Under the pieces are notes generated by a model. That model did no database searches, was not told the DNA's origin, and saw only the letters and a program-made list of their open reading frames with translations. This document shows positions 1-12,422 of a stretch of DNA of 64,000 nt, piece after piece. Each line of letters starts with the position of its first letter. Position 1 is the stretch's first letter. A program made the translations under genes and the position numbers. The stretch is from Sclerotinia nivalis (Eukaryota > Ascomycota > Leotiomycetes > Helotiales > Sclerotiniaceae), in assembly GCA_029531795.1 (NCBI GenBank), contig JAPEIS010000012.1:496001-560000 (forward strand), read 5' to 3'.

Positions 1-1
1 G

Positions 2-1084
2 TATGCATCAGGCACACCAAATAACGTAGATCTTCCACGCCCGCTGGCAGAACAAGTTTCTCCATATCCTCAATTATGGATCCAAACTTCAACTTCGGAA
101 CTGGTGTGTACTGCGGTTAACGCATCATTTAACATTGCCGTCTCATATGTGGATGGAGTCCAGTATGTTACTCAGCAAGATATTAAGATCATTGGAGATT
201 ATGACATCTCGTATGTGAATATCGGTAGTATAGAAAGCGGGACTACTGTCACAGATTCAAATGGAGTAACAACCATGAGCGCAAGCGGTGCCACTGCAGA
301 AGTATTGTGGAATGAATATGTTCCACATATGTACGCCCTTGGAGCTATACTTGGCGGAAATATTACATTGCAAGACATTACTCTTACCAACGATCAAAAT
401 GTTCAGCAATATAGCCGATACGGAGCAACAAATGTTCTTGGAACGGGGTTAATGGCTTGCGAGGAAATTGCAAATACCCCATTCAAGAATGAAAGTTCAT
501 ACCTTATCCCCGATCCTTTTTCAACGTTCAGTAACACCTTCACCTCCACTAATCAACCCTGGTTATGCCGAAATCGAACCTTGGCCCGTGGTATTGAAGA
601 CCTAGCAAACAATATCACCATCAGTTATCTCAGTTCCCCGGATTTGACGAGTAACGGCAATCTGCAAAACATCGTCACCTCCAACACGAACAATTACTAT
701 GTATACCACCCGCTCTGGCTTCTTATATCGTACGGTCTAGCTCTCTTATTTTCTTTTATAGCTGTAGTCGTCGGCGTCTATGCCATGCACTCAAATGGAG
801 TGGTACATTCAAATTCCTTTTCGGCCATCGTCGCTACTACTCGAAACCCGGAATTGGACGAATGTCTCGGAAGGTCATCGCTGGGTGCAGACCCATTGCA
901 AACGGATGCTGAAGACCGTAGGTTGAAGTTCGGTCCTATGCTAGATCGGACTAAAACGGGCGATTTGAAGGATATCAGTAGAGAATCCGGAGGTCAATGG
1001 CAGGTGGATGAGAAAATTCCTCATGTTGCATTTGGGCTGGAACAGAATGTTGGACAATTGAGGAAAGGAGAGCTTTACATTTGA
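2..1084 (+). CDS. C-terminal part of a fungal integral-membrane protein ('formylmethionine deformylase-like' group), 5' end outside window
   Basis: The reading frame is open from base 2 with no start codon, so the gene begins upstream and only about 360 C-terminal residues are present. The visible part is a long Asn/Ser/Thr-rich, probably extracytoplasmic domain with several N-x-S/T sites. It is followed by one strong membrane segment around 720-790 (HPLWLLISYGLALLFSF...) and a cytoplasmic tail of about 100 residues. The tail starts with HSNGVVHSNSFSAIVATTRN and a D/E-C-L-G-R element. This layout matches large fungal membrane proteins that databases often label 'formylmethionine deformylase-like'. 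That label is historical and I see no deformylase motif. The family assignment comes from remembered similarity, so it is moderate. No lesion is visible. It ends at TGA and is convergent with the dehydrogenase downstream. Confidence 0.6.
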   Translation, partial: YASGTPNNVDLPRPLAEQVSPYPQLWIQTSTSELVCTAVNASFNIAVSYVDGVQYVTQQDIKIIGDYDISYVNIGSIESGTTVTDSNGVTTMSASGATAEVLWNEYVPHMYALGAILGGNITLQDITLTNDQNVQQYSRYGATNVLGTGLMACEEIANTPFKNESSYLIPDPFSTFSNTFTSTNQPWLCRNRTLARGIEDLANNITISYLSSPDLTSNGNLQNIVTSNTNNYYVYHPLWLLISYGLALLFSFIAVVVGVYAMHSNGVVHSNSFSAIVATTRNPELDECLGRSSLGADPLQTDAEDRRLKFGPMLDRTKTGDLKDISRESGGQWQVDEKIPHVAFGLEQNVGQLRKGELYI

Positions 1085-1385
1085 GAACAAGATCTGCTGT
1101 CAGCCCATTCATAATTCTGATACGATTACAAGCACATACAAAGTCATGTTATCTCTTATTTTTACTGGCTTTGCAATACTTGAATTCTCAGCTGTCTAGT
1201 GTAACTACAAAAAGGAAGGAACTTGACGACTGTTATTTTTTTTGGCTTCATCAATACCAAGTTCTCCTCGCCAGCCCGTCATACTGCGTACCTTGGGAAA
1301 TCTGGAGCGCGATTAACTATCAATTGCTTTAAACCGCAAGCACACGACGCGGTATCAGGGACTTATTTTACGGTTATTCCATCCA
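1085..1385. other. Short convergent intergenic region
   Basis: This 300-bp stretch separates two convergent stop codons and must hold both 3' ends. I see no additional gene or clear repeat in it. Confidence 0.5.
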
Positions 1386-2461
1386 TCATTCAAAATTCGT
1401 ACCCATGGCAATTACCCTAGTTGCATCTAAATCCCCCTGCAATTGTCCAATCTTGTCCTCCAAGGCAGTCACACAGTCTGGTCCCAACGGCATACGTAAA
1501 TAATCATGTCCATCCATGACAGCCTTGACAATTGCACGCGCAGCTTTATCAGGGTCTCCTTTCACAAAGTCTGGAATGGACATAATGTTTACCGTTCCCT
1601 TTACCATTTGCTCAACAGCAGTACCTTTGTATCCCTCGCTAAAACCATTACTGTCCTGATATTGAGCTGGTGTAATGATCCTGCTTGAGAATGGTGTTCG
1701 GAATGCCCCAGGTTCTACGATGAGGACTTTGATACCGAAGGTTTTGACCTCATGGGAGAGGGACTCATAGACTGCTTCGATGGCGAATTTACTAGCAGAA
1801 TATGATGATCGTGCTGGGCGGGCTATAAATCTTATCCGGTAAATGATCTCCCGTTAGCGGGAGTGCAAATGCAAATGCATGCGCAAAGATGAGAGCTAGA
1901 AACAACACAATGCATTAAAAAAATTCATACCCGGCGCCACTGCTTATGAGTACGATATTCCCGAAACGTTTTGCCCGCATGACTGGAAGACAGGCTCGGA
2001 CGGCACGAAGTGGCCCATAAAAGTTGACTTCCATCTGCTCACGTACTTCATCCTCACTGCATCCATATCAGTAAAAGTTACCACGTGCACCACCAGGTTT
2101 AAATAACTGACCTTGTATCCTCAACACCACCAATAAAAGCATAGCCTGCATTGTTGATCAGAACATCAACATCGTATTCTCTTGCGGACTTCGAAAATTG
2201 TTCAGAAGCATCTTTCTGGGCCGGATCCAAAGCTACCCATATCCCCCCTTTTGTGACGAAATCAGGAAAGGATGATTCGGCTTTGGAGATATCTCGGGTG
2301 GTTCCAATTACTTTGCAGCCAGAGTTAAGAGCTTCCAAAGCGAGCGATTTACCGATGCCGGAGGAGGCGCCGGTTATTAACCAGGTGGAGGGTGATGTTG
2401 TTGTCATGGTGGGAATTGACGTGTTATCAAACTTGAGCACAGTACGTTCGGTTGTGATCAA
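1386..2461 (-). CDS. Short-chain dehydrogenase/reductase (classical SDR), three exons
   Basis: Predicted exons on the minus strand are 2461-2112, 2056-1931 and 1830-1386, giving about 306 residues. Both introns are GT..AG (55 and 100 nt), and the phases close exactly into one frame. The N-terminus carries the Rossmann cofactor motif TGASSGIG and then NNAG. Exon 2 carries the strand ending VLISSGAG, with the catalytic Ser region. Exon 3 opens with ARPARSSYSASK, which holds the catalytic Tyr-x-x-x-Lys. The order and spacing are those of classical SDRs with about 250-300 residues, likely NADP-dependent because R/T residues follow the second strand. The substrate cannot be inferred. An alternative start at 2407 (MTTTSPSTW) removes 18 residues and fits the family better. 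No biosynthetic neighbours are visible. Confidence 0.85.
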
Positions 2462-4393
2462 AAGGGGAGTGAGTTATTCCATTGGAACTCCGACCAACAC
2501 ATGGCTATTGTTCATTGTTAAGTAGGTGGCTCGACGGACTTAGTATGGGTTCAGCGGAGATAACATTAACTCCACCATGCTAGTAAATTTCTGTGCAGTT
2601 ACTTTCACAATATTAAAACGTGCAACTTCTTGCCAGCGCGTCTCAATTCACTGAAAGTGTGAGTTGTCCAGTCTTTTACACAAAAAGAGATTTATTTCTT
2701 GGCGATATCAATGTGTATTAAATCGAAACGAGGTTTCTGGGGGACAACTCACTCTTTCTAATCAAAATAAATTGGAAGCTTAGATTGTACGAAGTATGGG
2801 ACTGTTTTATAAGTTTCATTGAGTCCGCGTTGGCTCTTTCCCGCTGCATAGTCCTCGAGGCGGAGACAACCGCTGGATTTGAGAGACATATGAGTGAAAA
2901 AAGCACTGCGCTACCCCGCTACCACACTACCTCTCTGTTTTCTTTCTTTATTCTCTGGCCGTGTATCCCCAAACATCAGTTGAAATTGATCCATCCTGTC
3001 AAGTTTTTAATCCTTCTCGCCATTCTTGAACATTCTGCTTCTAATACTGGCATAGTACAGAATAATGAGCGCCGACAAAAGAAATTGTTTGCTATTTAAT
3101 AATATTTTCACAAATCCTTATATATGGAAGTATAACGTGATATCACGTCGCACAGCACTGCATTAGTACTCCGAAATCTTCAATCTGAACTCCATTCATC
3201 CCACTTCAAATCTTACTCAAGCGTTGACGATGCTCTAGTTATCCAGGTGTATAAAAGTTTCTTCGTAGAGTTCCCAGCTGGGAGTACAGTTATTAGACCA
3301 TCCAACTCTTTAGTATCGGTATACTTAGCGATAAACAATAATACGCATTAGATATCTGAAATTGTGTACTGCTGCTATTTGTCAAAGAATCTCAATATAG
3401 TCATCAGATTTAAATATCTATTCGCTATCCGAGATGACTTCTATTGGATTAGATCAGTCACTAGACACTAAACACTAGATACTAAATATCTATTCAAGAT
3501 CCGCTAATTTCTATCAGTCTAGATCACTCACTGAATCATAAGTACTATAGACACCTGAGCATGTAATCTTAACCAAATCCTCAAAAAGTTTACACAGTTA
3601 CCCGCTGGTACATACCACATTCCACTGTCCATCATCGAATCCTTATCAAAACATCAGACTCTAATCATCTAGACTTCTGAAATTTTTATTCCCAATACTT
3701 TTGCCATCTTATTAATCATCGGTTTAAAATAAATAAATTCTAATCACTAACTAGCTTGACACTAATCACTAGCTTCCCACAACCCATTACCACAAGCCAT
3801 CACTACGAACACAAAAAACAAACACACCGCAAACCCATAACAAAACCACCAGAAATCTAGACATTTACCATGTGATATATCTATCCCATACACGCATTCT
3901 CAATAGATCACATATAAAACCCGACCCGAAGATCACGACCTATCATTAGATTTCTTATATATCCCAAAAGAGTAAATTTGTGATATTTCGATATGATGAC
4001 TAGAGGCTCTATACATCTGATCCATTTGTAATTAATCTAGGCGATTATAGACAATACATTGTACCATCCAGCCATAGGGCAAGATTACTAGACGTGCAGA
4101 TAACCATCATCTGTCATCCGGTATTTAATTCACCCCTAAAAAGATTTATTCCATGAGAAGAGGTATTTCGAATCATCATATAATATAAATCTACGTCGTG
4201 TTAAAATAAAAAAAAGAATCATAATATCATCTTCAACTCAAAGGTGTCACGATTCAAAATAACAAACACAACTAAGAATATTTCATGATCGAAGCTGTAG
4301 CACTACTCTATATAATTCATCATCAATCATCATCATCATAACTTGATGCTTTCAAGTCTTTGTTTCTAGATACCCAGCTCCTACTAGCATCCC
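2462..4393. other. AT-rich intergenic region with degenerate direct repeats
   Basis: About 1.9 kb without a convincing gene on either strand. It contains a degenerate direct repeat: about 58 bp starting at 3411 recurs at 3483, both beginning TAAATATCTATTC and ending in a TCACT-rich segment. The 12-bp palindrome CGTGATATCACG lies near 3137. A short ATC/ATCATC run lies near 4320, just past the 3' end of the next gene. The short ORFs here have no protein-like composition. Confidence 0.5.
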
Positions 4394-7286
4394 TCACATA
4401 CCATTCTGCGCCTTAAAGCTATCCCAACTCTCATTCAAAGTTGAGAAAACCATTGCTGCAATCATCCTCACTTCTTGTGAGGCATCTTGTGGTAACTATA
4501 AATCGTAATGATTAGCTGCTATTTTCCACCTAACCCATAACTTCACAGCTCAACCAAATCAGAAAGAGTGCGAAACTAACCTTGTCAGGATGACATTTTC
4601 CAATCGCCTTCATGTAGTTAATCTTAACCTTGGAATTAATAACCAACTCATGCAAGCCCACTTTCTTCCAGCCACTGCCCTCCCAAAGAACATTCTCCAT
4701 ACTACTAATCAAGGCTCTAAGATTATCTCGTTTTCCTTCCCTCCATTTGTTGACTCGCTCCTCGACCTTATCCACCAAAGCCAGTTTCTCATCATCTGCC
4801 ATTTCAGCAGCTTGATTTGCAGCACGTAAACGTAAGACAGCATCTGAGTCGGGAGTTGGAGCTAATGATGCTGCAGCTGATGGTGTTGGTCGAGTCTTTT
4901 GAACAGGACGAGATGCTGGGCGAGGAGTGAGGGCTTTGTCACAACGTTGACGACCTTGGATAGCCGTAGCTCCACCAACACCACCTTCAATACATAACTT
5001 CCAAACATCACTTGCATCTTTCCATTTCTCAAGTGCTTCTAATGCTTCGGCCTTACTCGTTAAAGCCTTTCCCCAGTATTCTTTCATGGATTTACGGTCA
5101 TCTGCGGCACCGGTGCTTAAGTCAATTATTTCATCTTGACCGCGAGAAGATCCAATGATCTCAATAGCACGATCAGAATCCGCAATGGCTTCACGTGGGT
5201 GGCCGGTCTTAAGCGAGCTAATAGATCGTTCTGCAAGTAGGACGATGATTATTGGATGATTTTGAGGCAGAGGTGAAAGAGAGGAGGTATAGGATGTGTG
5301 AGCTGCGGAGTAGTCACCACGATCGAAATGTGCTTTGCCTTCTAGGCGATGTTGCGTTGAAGACTTCAGAGCGATAGGAGAAATAGCAGGGATTGTACGC
5401 GGAGGGGCTTTTTGTCTGGATGGAACTGGTGTCGAAGGTTTCGGCGGTGGTGTTGTTTTTGGAGTCGGTCTAGAAGCTGCTGGTTTTGATGCTGGTTTTG
5501 ATTGTGACGACGAACCGAATAGAAGATCTGGTTCTGACTCCCGCGTACGCTGAGGTTGAGGGGTAGTCTTTTTTCGTCGAGCAGAACTAACATATGCCTG
5601 AGCACTTTCTTCTTCTACTGCTTGCCTGTTCACCCGTACCCTAGGCGCTGCCGGAGGTGGAGTCGGTCGACTTTGGGGTCGTGCTTGTTGCCATGGATTA
5701 GATACAGGCCGCTCTGGTTCTGATTGTTGCCAACGTGGATTAGATGTAGACCGCTCTGGAGGGAATTTCGCGGCAATAGGAGATTTATCACGTGAAGCTC
5801 TCGAATCAGATGTAGAAGCCTTCATTTGCCTTGGTGGAGGTCTGGATCCAATTTCTAATGCAAGAGCTTCATCTGTAACATCAGGGGTGACTTTAGCAGC
5901 CTCTGATTTTACCCGTCTTGCACGTTGTTCAGATATAGCCTCCCTTTCTACCGCCTCCCTCATCCATTTCGGTTGGCTTGGGTCAGCATCTGCTTGAAAT
6001 TCGGCAACAGCTTTCTCAATTTTCCTTTGGGACGTCTTCCAAAAAGAATTTGCGGTTTTGAAAATATTGCTTCCAACAGCAGCGGCAGTTTTAGAAAAGT
6101 CATTTTCGTTATTTGGTGAACGATTATCTTCTCTTCGAGGTTGCTGTGATTGAAATCTTCCCTCTTCTCGCATCCAGGCTGGATTCGCTCTTCGTCCATC
6201 CGTTGACACGTTCCTTCTTTCCCCGTGTGATGCAGAACCATTCCGGTGACTAGGCTCCTTAGATTGTGTCTTTGCCTTAGCTTGCGCATGTGCATCATTC
6301 AATATCCATCCCACAGCTGCCTGTATATCTAGACCAGAACCACTCTCAGTTAAAGCACGTCTCGATTGTTCTACCGTAAAACCCATGTCCAGAAGTTCGG
6401 CAACGGCCTTATCCCAAGGGTCATTGGATTCTTCATCATCGGAGCTCGATTCCGCGCGTAATTCCGGTACCGCAGGTGCAGGCCTCTTCACTTCTTCTAC
6501 TGGCTTTCCCAAATCTCCCAAGAAATCGTCGTCGTCTGTTGTGTTTGACGTCGGTACTGGCGCAGAGTTTGGCGGTTTCATCTGACGCAATCCAAATGGA
6601 TCATCATCATCATCGAAATCACCCACACCACTTATTGGCTGATCCCAGGCTTGCGGTTGACTTAAATCGGGTATCCTGCTTTTGCCAAATCCTGGAGTAT
6701 GCGCACGACTTGAAGAGGCAGAAGGGGGTGGATAATGACTTGATGTGTCTACTTTGGTATCTTTGTTGAACGCTGCGAAAAGATCATCGTCTCCGGAATC
6801 GCCAGTACCATTTCCAACTGGCGGGGGAGAGATAGCCGGCGCGAATGGGGATGTGGAAGGTTGGCTCGTCATGGCAGGAATTGGTGATGGTACTGGTGAT
6901 AGCCCGGCTATACCCTTTCCCGAATTGCCCAATCCATCCCAAAATTGTGCGTTTCCAAATTGCGCATCATATTGCCTCCGTTGTTCTTCTTCCTTCCTCC
7001 TTTTAGCTTCTTGTAGCTTCGTTTGCTGTTGTTGTAACGTCAACGTGTTCGTTTTTGAAGATCCAAAAGCAACGAGGTTCGCGAAGCTGTCTGGAGCAGT
7101 AGATTTAGGCGGCGCAAAAGATTTTGGAGCTCCTGAACCTTGAGCAGATAGAGGGGTATTTCGTCCAGAGTTCGCAGGTGATGGAGTTGGACGTAACGCG
7201 GGGTAGTAATTTCCTGTACCAGGTGATACTTTATTTGGTTTTGTGTTGGAGGTAGCAGACCAGTCTAGACCATTGAGGTCGTCCAT
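4394..7286 (-). CDS. SWA2: Auxilin/Swa2-like clathrin uncoating cochaperone (UBA-TPR-J domain)
   Basis: The prediction has two exons, 7286-4581 and 4495-4394, joined by an 85-nt GT..AG intron, giving about 935 residues. Splicing is needed to complete the J domain: exon 1 ends exactly at the HPDK motif, and exon 2 supplies the last helix (LPQDASQEV... STLNESWDSFKAQNGM). Domain order matches yeast Swa2/auxilin. The N-terminus is long and disordered with acidic clathrin/adaptor-type motifs (DDDLF, DDPFGL, DDDFLG). A UBA domain follows at about residues 290-335 (LLDMGFTVEQSRRALTESG), then low-complexity Ser/Pro/Arg sequence with DLLFG. Next come TPR helices at about 645-790 and the C-terminal J domain. 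The known role of the family is recruiting Hsp70 through HPD to strip clathrin from vesicles. Yeast Swa2 is 668 residues, so the disordered part is expanded here. Confidence 0.92.
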
Positions 7287-10200
7287 TTTTTGACATAAAA
7301 AGAAAAGAGTGTATGCATTCGATGCGGAAAGAACAAGGGGATATGCGTGGAAAACAAATTGAGTGGGAAGCCGTTATGTGCGAGAGAATATTGCTGAAAA
7401 CATCTTGTTGCATTGAAGATTCATGATGCGTTCGTTCCCAAATTGATATTGCGCTTGGTGATTGTTTCGCTTACCGTATAGTAACCTCATATTCTACAGA
7501 GTATGTCATGCCTTGTAAACAATCACTACCAAGTAACCTCAGGCTACCATGATTGGGCTCAAACCCAATATTGCAGCATGCATAATACCTTACTCCGTAT
7601 ATATTTCTCCCCAATGGGTTGATCTCCCGCTTGCTAAATGGAAAAGAGAGATGAAGCTCATGAAGCTGTCACGATTCTTAGTTAATACTGTAGCTTCAAT
7701 GGGCCTTTTAGTTGTCTGTGGGGTTGTTTTGACCGTAGTTGAAATTTGAGTTTACCTTCCGTTATTTAGAAATTATATCTATCTGTCAATCGTCTGGTCG
7801 AGATGAGATCACCCGAAGAGCTCCCCCTTCATTTCATGACAAGAAAGCTTCTTTTGGTCGTTTAGCAGTTAGTCAGGCACTCACTTTGCTCCATACATTG
7901 TGTAGCGTGTACATTGTAAGCAGATCTTACCAACGGAGCAGACTCCAGACTCCAGAGCTTCTTAGTTCTATTGTTTCCATGAAAATTTCTCAATCAAAAT
8001 CTTGCAAGTCACACCAGAGAAAGCATCTAGACCATATATTCCATCTTTCCGCGTTCAAGGGTGTATGTATTCTTTCGGTGTTCCTCGATTCATCAACTCA
8101 GCACCAACATAGCCGATGGAATATATTAATTTACATTGAGGATCTAAATTATGCTTTTTCGTATGCAATAAAACGAGTTCGTTGTCCGTCTAGTGCAAAT
8201 TTACATGTGACGATGGATAATTTATTACGTGTGCATTTTAAGCAAATGTCATCGAACGGAAGTAAAATCCTGATTGAGTTGATGGTACAGACGATGGAAC
8301 TGCACTTCGTAACGACGTAACCATATGGAGGCATCAATAGCAATGAGTGATGCAATTCAGGGGAAGCTTCAATATTGTTGCATGTCTTGTGGAACATTGA
8401 CTTTTCCATTTTCTCTACACGGAAGTTGAGAACAAGAAAATTGAAGCGGTTCGTATGTCAACGTTGAATCAGCTTTGCAGGAATTGTGCATGAGCTTGAT
8501 AATCGATTTCCAGATTCGCCTCCAAAACATGTTGTGATTTACATCAATTCAAATTCCGTTCATGATGTGAACCGTGATTGAGCCTTTTCCAAACCCCATC
8601 TTTGAGTTAAACCTTAGATGAGGATGATCGATAGTACTCCAAAGGTAAGATCGTTGTAAGGAGGTGCCGAGGGATTTTTTCCTTCTCAGCACAAGCCCAT
8701 CTGTGCCTCTTTCTTCAGACCATCCCTCGTAAACGGGCACTACCACTACCTTTCGTAACGTTAATGTCGACTTAAATCCTACCTTCCTCTTTGACCTCCA
8801 TGTAGCTAATCATCTCATCTATCATCAACGAATCTCTCGCCACATTCTAATAGATCTGAAAATCCTACTACCTCTTTGCCTCTTTCATTAGATTGTAAAT
8901 TTTGAGCAAAACATCAATCAATACCTTCAAAAACTGTTTATTAACATTGCCAGCCTAACCACTTTTACAGTCATAACCGACGCGGCGTTAACAACCCGCC
9001 ATTGCATTGCAAACTAAAACCTCGCCATTTATCCGCGAGCCGGCCCATTGGAACCCTTGAAATACGGATCTTAAGTGTCCTTCGTTACTCGTACCTGCAT
9101 ATCGGGATGAGATGGGATGGGATGGTTGTGTCATTCAATAGGTCTAATAAATCCCGGTCCAATATCACTCTCTGGGATAAGATCCCGATATCACTCATGT
9201 CAAGCCTCATTATTGTTTATGAGAGGTTCCATGATCGTGTAGGAGGTAATCACAGACAAGGTAGACGTGCAGTGTCCACGGACTTGGAAAACTAGAAGCA
9301 ATCTAGTGAAGACTTTGTAGGGTAGAAAATGTGGAGACAATTGCGTGGGTAACATACTTTTGGGGACTGGTTCCGTGCTTCTACTCGTAATTTGGTTTGA
9401 AGGTTTGAAGCTGGCCCAGCTATGAAGGCTTTGTGTTATGAAGTGTCCACTTTGCTACCCAGCAGTTGAACAGGCGAGGGAGAAAAAAGTTACCCGTACC
9501 GTCCGTAGCAAATTGTACACAAACTATAATATATGAACCGCCCCTCCTGAATAATATCAATCCATGAAAATCGTCACCAACCATATTCCAATGCTCGGGA
9601 TTGTACCTAGGTACCTTGGATACCTTTTACCAAGCTTGAACAAATTCCCGAACATCCATGAATCGTGTCAAGTCATGGCGTACCAAACGGAACTTCCGTT
9701 GACGGCGTGAGGCGTTTACTGATAATCGCGATTCCATCTAATCCTCCAATCCTTTTAGTTGTAAATAGCTTGTACAGTGTAAGCTTGAGTTCAGATCCCA
9801 ATAATTATGAACCAATTAATCTTCATTATCTAACCTTGAATCGCACTTTACTTTACCAGCGTAGTATTCCTTAAAGGCAATTCCGAGGTAAAGCGAGCAA
9901 GCAGTCATGTTCCGAGCACAAATCAATTTCTCTATTCCTACGCCATGGCCGTTGCTTTTCTAAGTTGAACCCCTGAAAAATGGCAAATGGTGTACACTGG
10001 GGAACGAGTAAGGGAACATCGCCTCGTCTATTTGGGTTGGTTTTGGGCGATTTCTCCTGGGTTTGTCCTCGGTGGATTTACGATCTTTGGAGTTCGTTGG
10101 ATCTGGATGTTTAGCATTAAATGGCCCTAGCTGATAAGTAGTTATGAAGGATAAAGGTAGTAAGTGTATTAGGTAGGTGCAAAATGGTAGTAGCATAGGA

Positions 10201-10629
10201 ATAATCTGACCCAATCTTGTAAAAGACTAAATAGGCAATTAAGGTCTTCAAACGCCTCACGTCGCTTTCGTGTAAAGAAATGGATTTAGCCGGCAGTCAA
10301 CAGTCACTGGCGGTCCTGGCTTATGATCGTTTCTCGGATTTAAATACGCAAAACACATTATTCATTTCGTGTACATCCTGTATGAGGTAATGCTTTTGGT
10401 ATCTTTTAAGGAGTAATCTTGGAGATTCTGAAAGCATACCGGTTCTCATTTGAATCTTCCTTCAACATCGCAGGGGATTCACATAAATAAGCGATAGGAA
10501 TATATTTTGGTAGTTATTCATAGTGTACTACTAATAATTCCTTCGTTATTCTTCCTTCTAATCCTGCATCTCCACTCTGTGTCTACAAGTACTCAAGTGT
10601 AAATCTTACATTATTTATACAGAGTACGA

Positions 10630-10815
10630 CTATTCATCAACTTCTCGTATGAGAAGCCCTGGACTCTTGCAAAGTTCATAGCGGACCGTGAAACGAGTTC
10701 CGAGCTCCTGATGATGGCTTCCATCGATATCGGTATATCTCAAATTGTCATCATCAGCCATACCAGTAATTGGTCCTCTCAGCACGACTAAACGCATGCA
10801 CGAATCTACTACCAT
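10630..10815 (-). CDS. Possible small gene or exon remnant, unrecognised
   Basis: This 61-residue open frame ends ...CKSPGLLIREVDE and has a balanced, charged composition unlike the chance frames nearby. Upstream on the same strand, around 10900-11000, lies another stretch that reads RSKFDSGDIAIELYSG before a plausible GTAAG donor. A two-exon structure is therefore conceivable. I recognise no family and cannot define a start. It could equally be chance. Confidence 0.2.
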   Translation of the reverse strand: MVVDSCMRLVVLRGPITGMADDDNLRYTDIDGSHHQELGTRFTVRYELCKSPGLLIREVDE

Positions 10816-11073
10816 CTAAAGTCCGATTATATACATACCCCATGCAAATCAATACAATAACTGCCTAGAAGCTACCAGTACCAACCGGAAGATTATAGAT
10901 CTTACCCGAATACAGCTCAATCGCAATATCTCCACTGTCAAACTTACTGCGCGTACCAACGCTATTTCCTATCTAGGCTAATTATCAACAATTGTACCCC
11001 CCTTTGTGAAGCATTCGAGGCATTAGACCCAGTATCAACAGATCAATTCACCTGAAACAGCTCGATTCAGAGA

Positions 11074-11120
11074 TTGATCTTGATTATTGATCTTGATTAT
11101 TGATCTTGATTATTGATCGA
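11074..11120. repeat. 13-bp tandem repeat, about 3.5 copies
   Basis: The unit TGATCTTGATTAT is repeated three times exactly and followed by a partial TGATC. It lies about 1.3 kb upstream of the URC4-like start codon. Confidence 0.85.
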
Positions 11121-11587
11121 CTTTACCAGCCCGACGACTAATAGCTAATATATCTGGGTATCATACCAATTTCTACGGAGTCCAAGGTATTTTGGTATTT
11201 CCTCATTACATCACTTAATCATTCCACTATTCTTCCTCCACTATTCCTAATCTCTAATACCACCGTATTTACAGTTGGTACCTTACCTTATTCTACATCA
11301 GTACCTGAAAAAGTCGAGGAGAAACCTGGGCTCTGGGGGTGGAAATCAATCAAAATTGTTCTGGACCCAATCAAAAAGAACAGACGAGAAGGTCATATCG
11401 CACTCCAATCTCCACTTACCTCACCTCACCAACCACACTACGCTACACACCACCATACATATTCTTTTTTATAACTCGAAATCTTCCACAAGCAATTTTT
11501 ATCTTCCAACCGAAACATTACCTCGTACACACATATCCTTTGCCCACAAATAAGGAACACATACATGTCCAGGACATATACAGATAT

Positions 11588-11646
11588 ACATACATACATA
11601 CATACATACATACATACATACATACATACATACATACATACATACA
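11588..11646. repeat. (CATA)n microsatellite
   Basis: An uninterrupted tetranucleotide CATA/TACA run of nearly 60 bp. It makes artificial open frames on both strands (Tyr-Ile-His-Thr and Met-Tyr-Val-Cys repeats), which should not be read as genes. Confidence 0.95.
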
Positions 11647-12422
11647 GCTAGCTATACATACGTACAGGAATAACTTACCGCAAGGACCATCCAAACAACC
11701 AACCAACCAATCACTTTTCATTCTTATTCACTATTGCTTCTGCTACTTGATACTACTATACTTTGGTACTTCAAATTATCTTTCTTCTCTTCTTAGGAAA
11801 AAAGAAAAGATTAAAAAAGATTAGTATCCACAGTCACGACTCTCTTTACTTTCCCCCCCACTTACCTGCTATCCACACGAAAGTCTTGGGCAACCCATCA
11901 AATCATATTATCCCTCCCCCTTCCGCGGTGATCTCTATTCCTGAGAGTCTAAGACAACATACATTCAAACCAAACGCAAGGACCTAATGTCGACCTAAAT
12001 CTATCCAAGGGAAAGGGTTACATCAGGTAATTACGGATTTTTCAACAAGGTCCGCAAGGACTACAAAGACGCCCCCTCATCTCCAAACAGCTTACAGGCT
12101 TATCGCAAAAAGAGCGCTGTCTGTACTGTGCATTTACCAACAACGATAACCAAAAGGACCCGTTACCAAAAAAATAAAAAATTAAACACAATTGATTCGA
12201 ATTTAAAAATTACAGGCCCAGCTTTTCCATTTCCACTTGATTACAGGGCATTCGGGAATTTTGACCAAGTACGGCGGACCAACTAAACTACAAGTTACCA
12301 ACTAGGGAACGCAAAGAACGCACAGAACGCACAGAACGCACTGTACTTGTCCTGCATTGTACAGGGCATCCGCATAAGGAAGCATACCGAGGAAGCAAGG
12401 GAAAGGATTTAAATACGAAAGA

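Larger units (their letters stand above)
7287..12422. other. Long gene-poor region (about 5.1 kb) upstream of the URC4-like gene
   Basis: No convincing coding gene was found. The longest open frame, 7739-8320 plus, has no recognisable domain and looks like chance. Near 10630-10815 on the minus strand is a short frame of more protein-like composition (LRYTDIDGSHHQELGTRF). Immediately upstream of it on that strand, around 10900-11000, is another protein-like stretch (RSKFDSGDIAIELYSG), so a small gene or gene remnant is possible. Simple repeats at 11074 and 11588 lie in the distal part. The 3' kilobase is probably promoter and long 5' leader of the downstream gene. Confidence 0.45.

Noticed and set aside
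7739..8320. 193-residue plus-strand ORF
   Set aside because: No domain, no codon pattern and no gene context; consistent with a chance frame in AT-rich DNA.
11339..11824. 161-residue plus-strand ORF with Tyr-Ile-His-Thr repeats
   Set aside because: It is produced by the (CATA)n microsatellite; composition outside the repeat is not protein-like.
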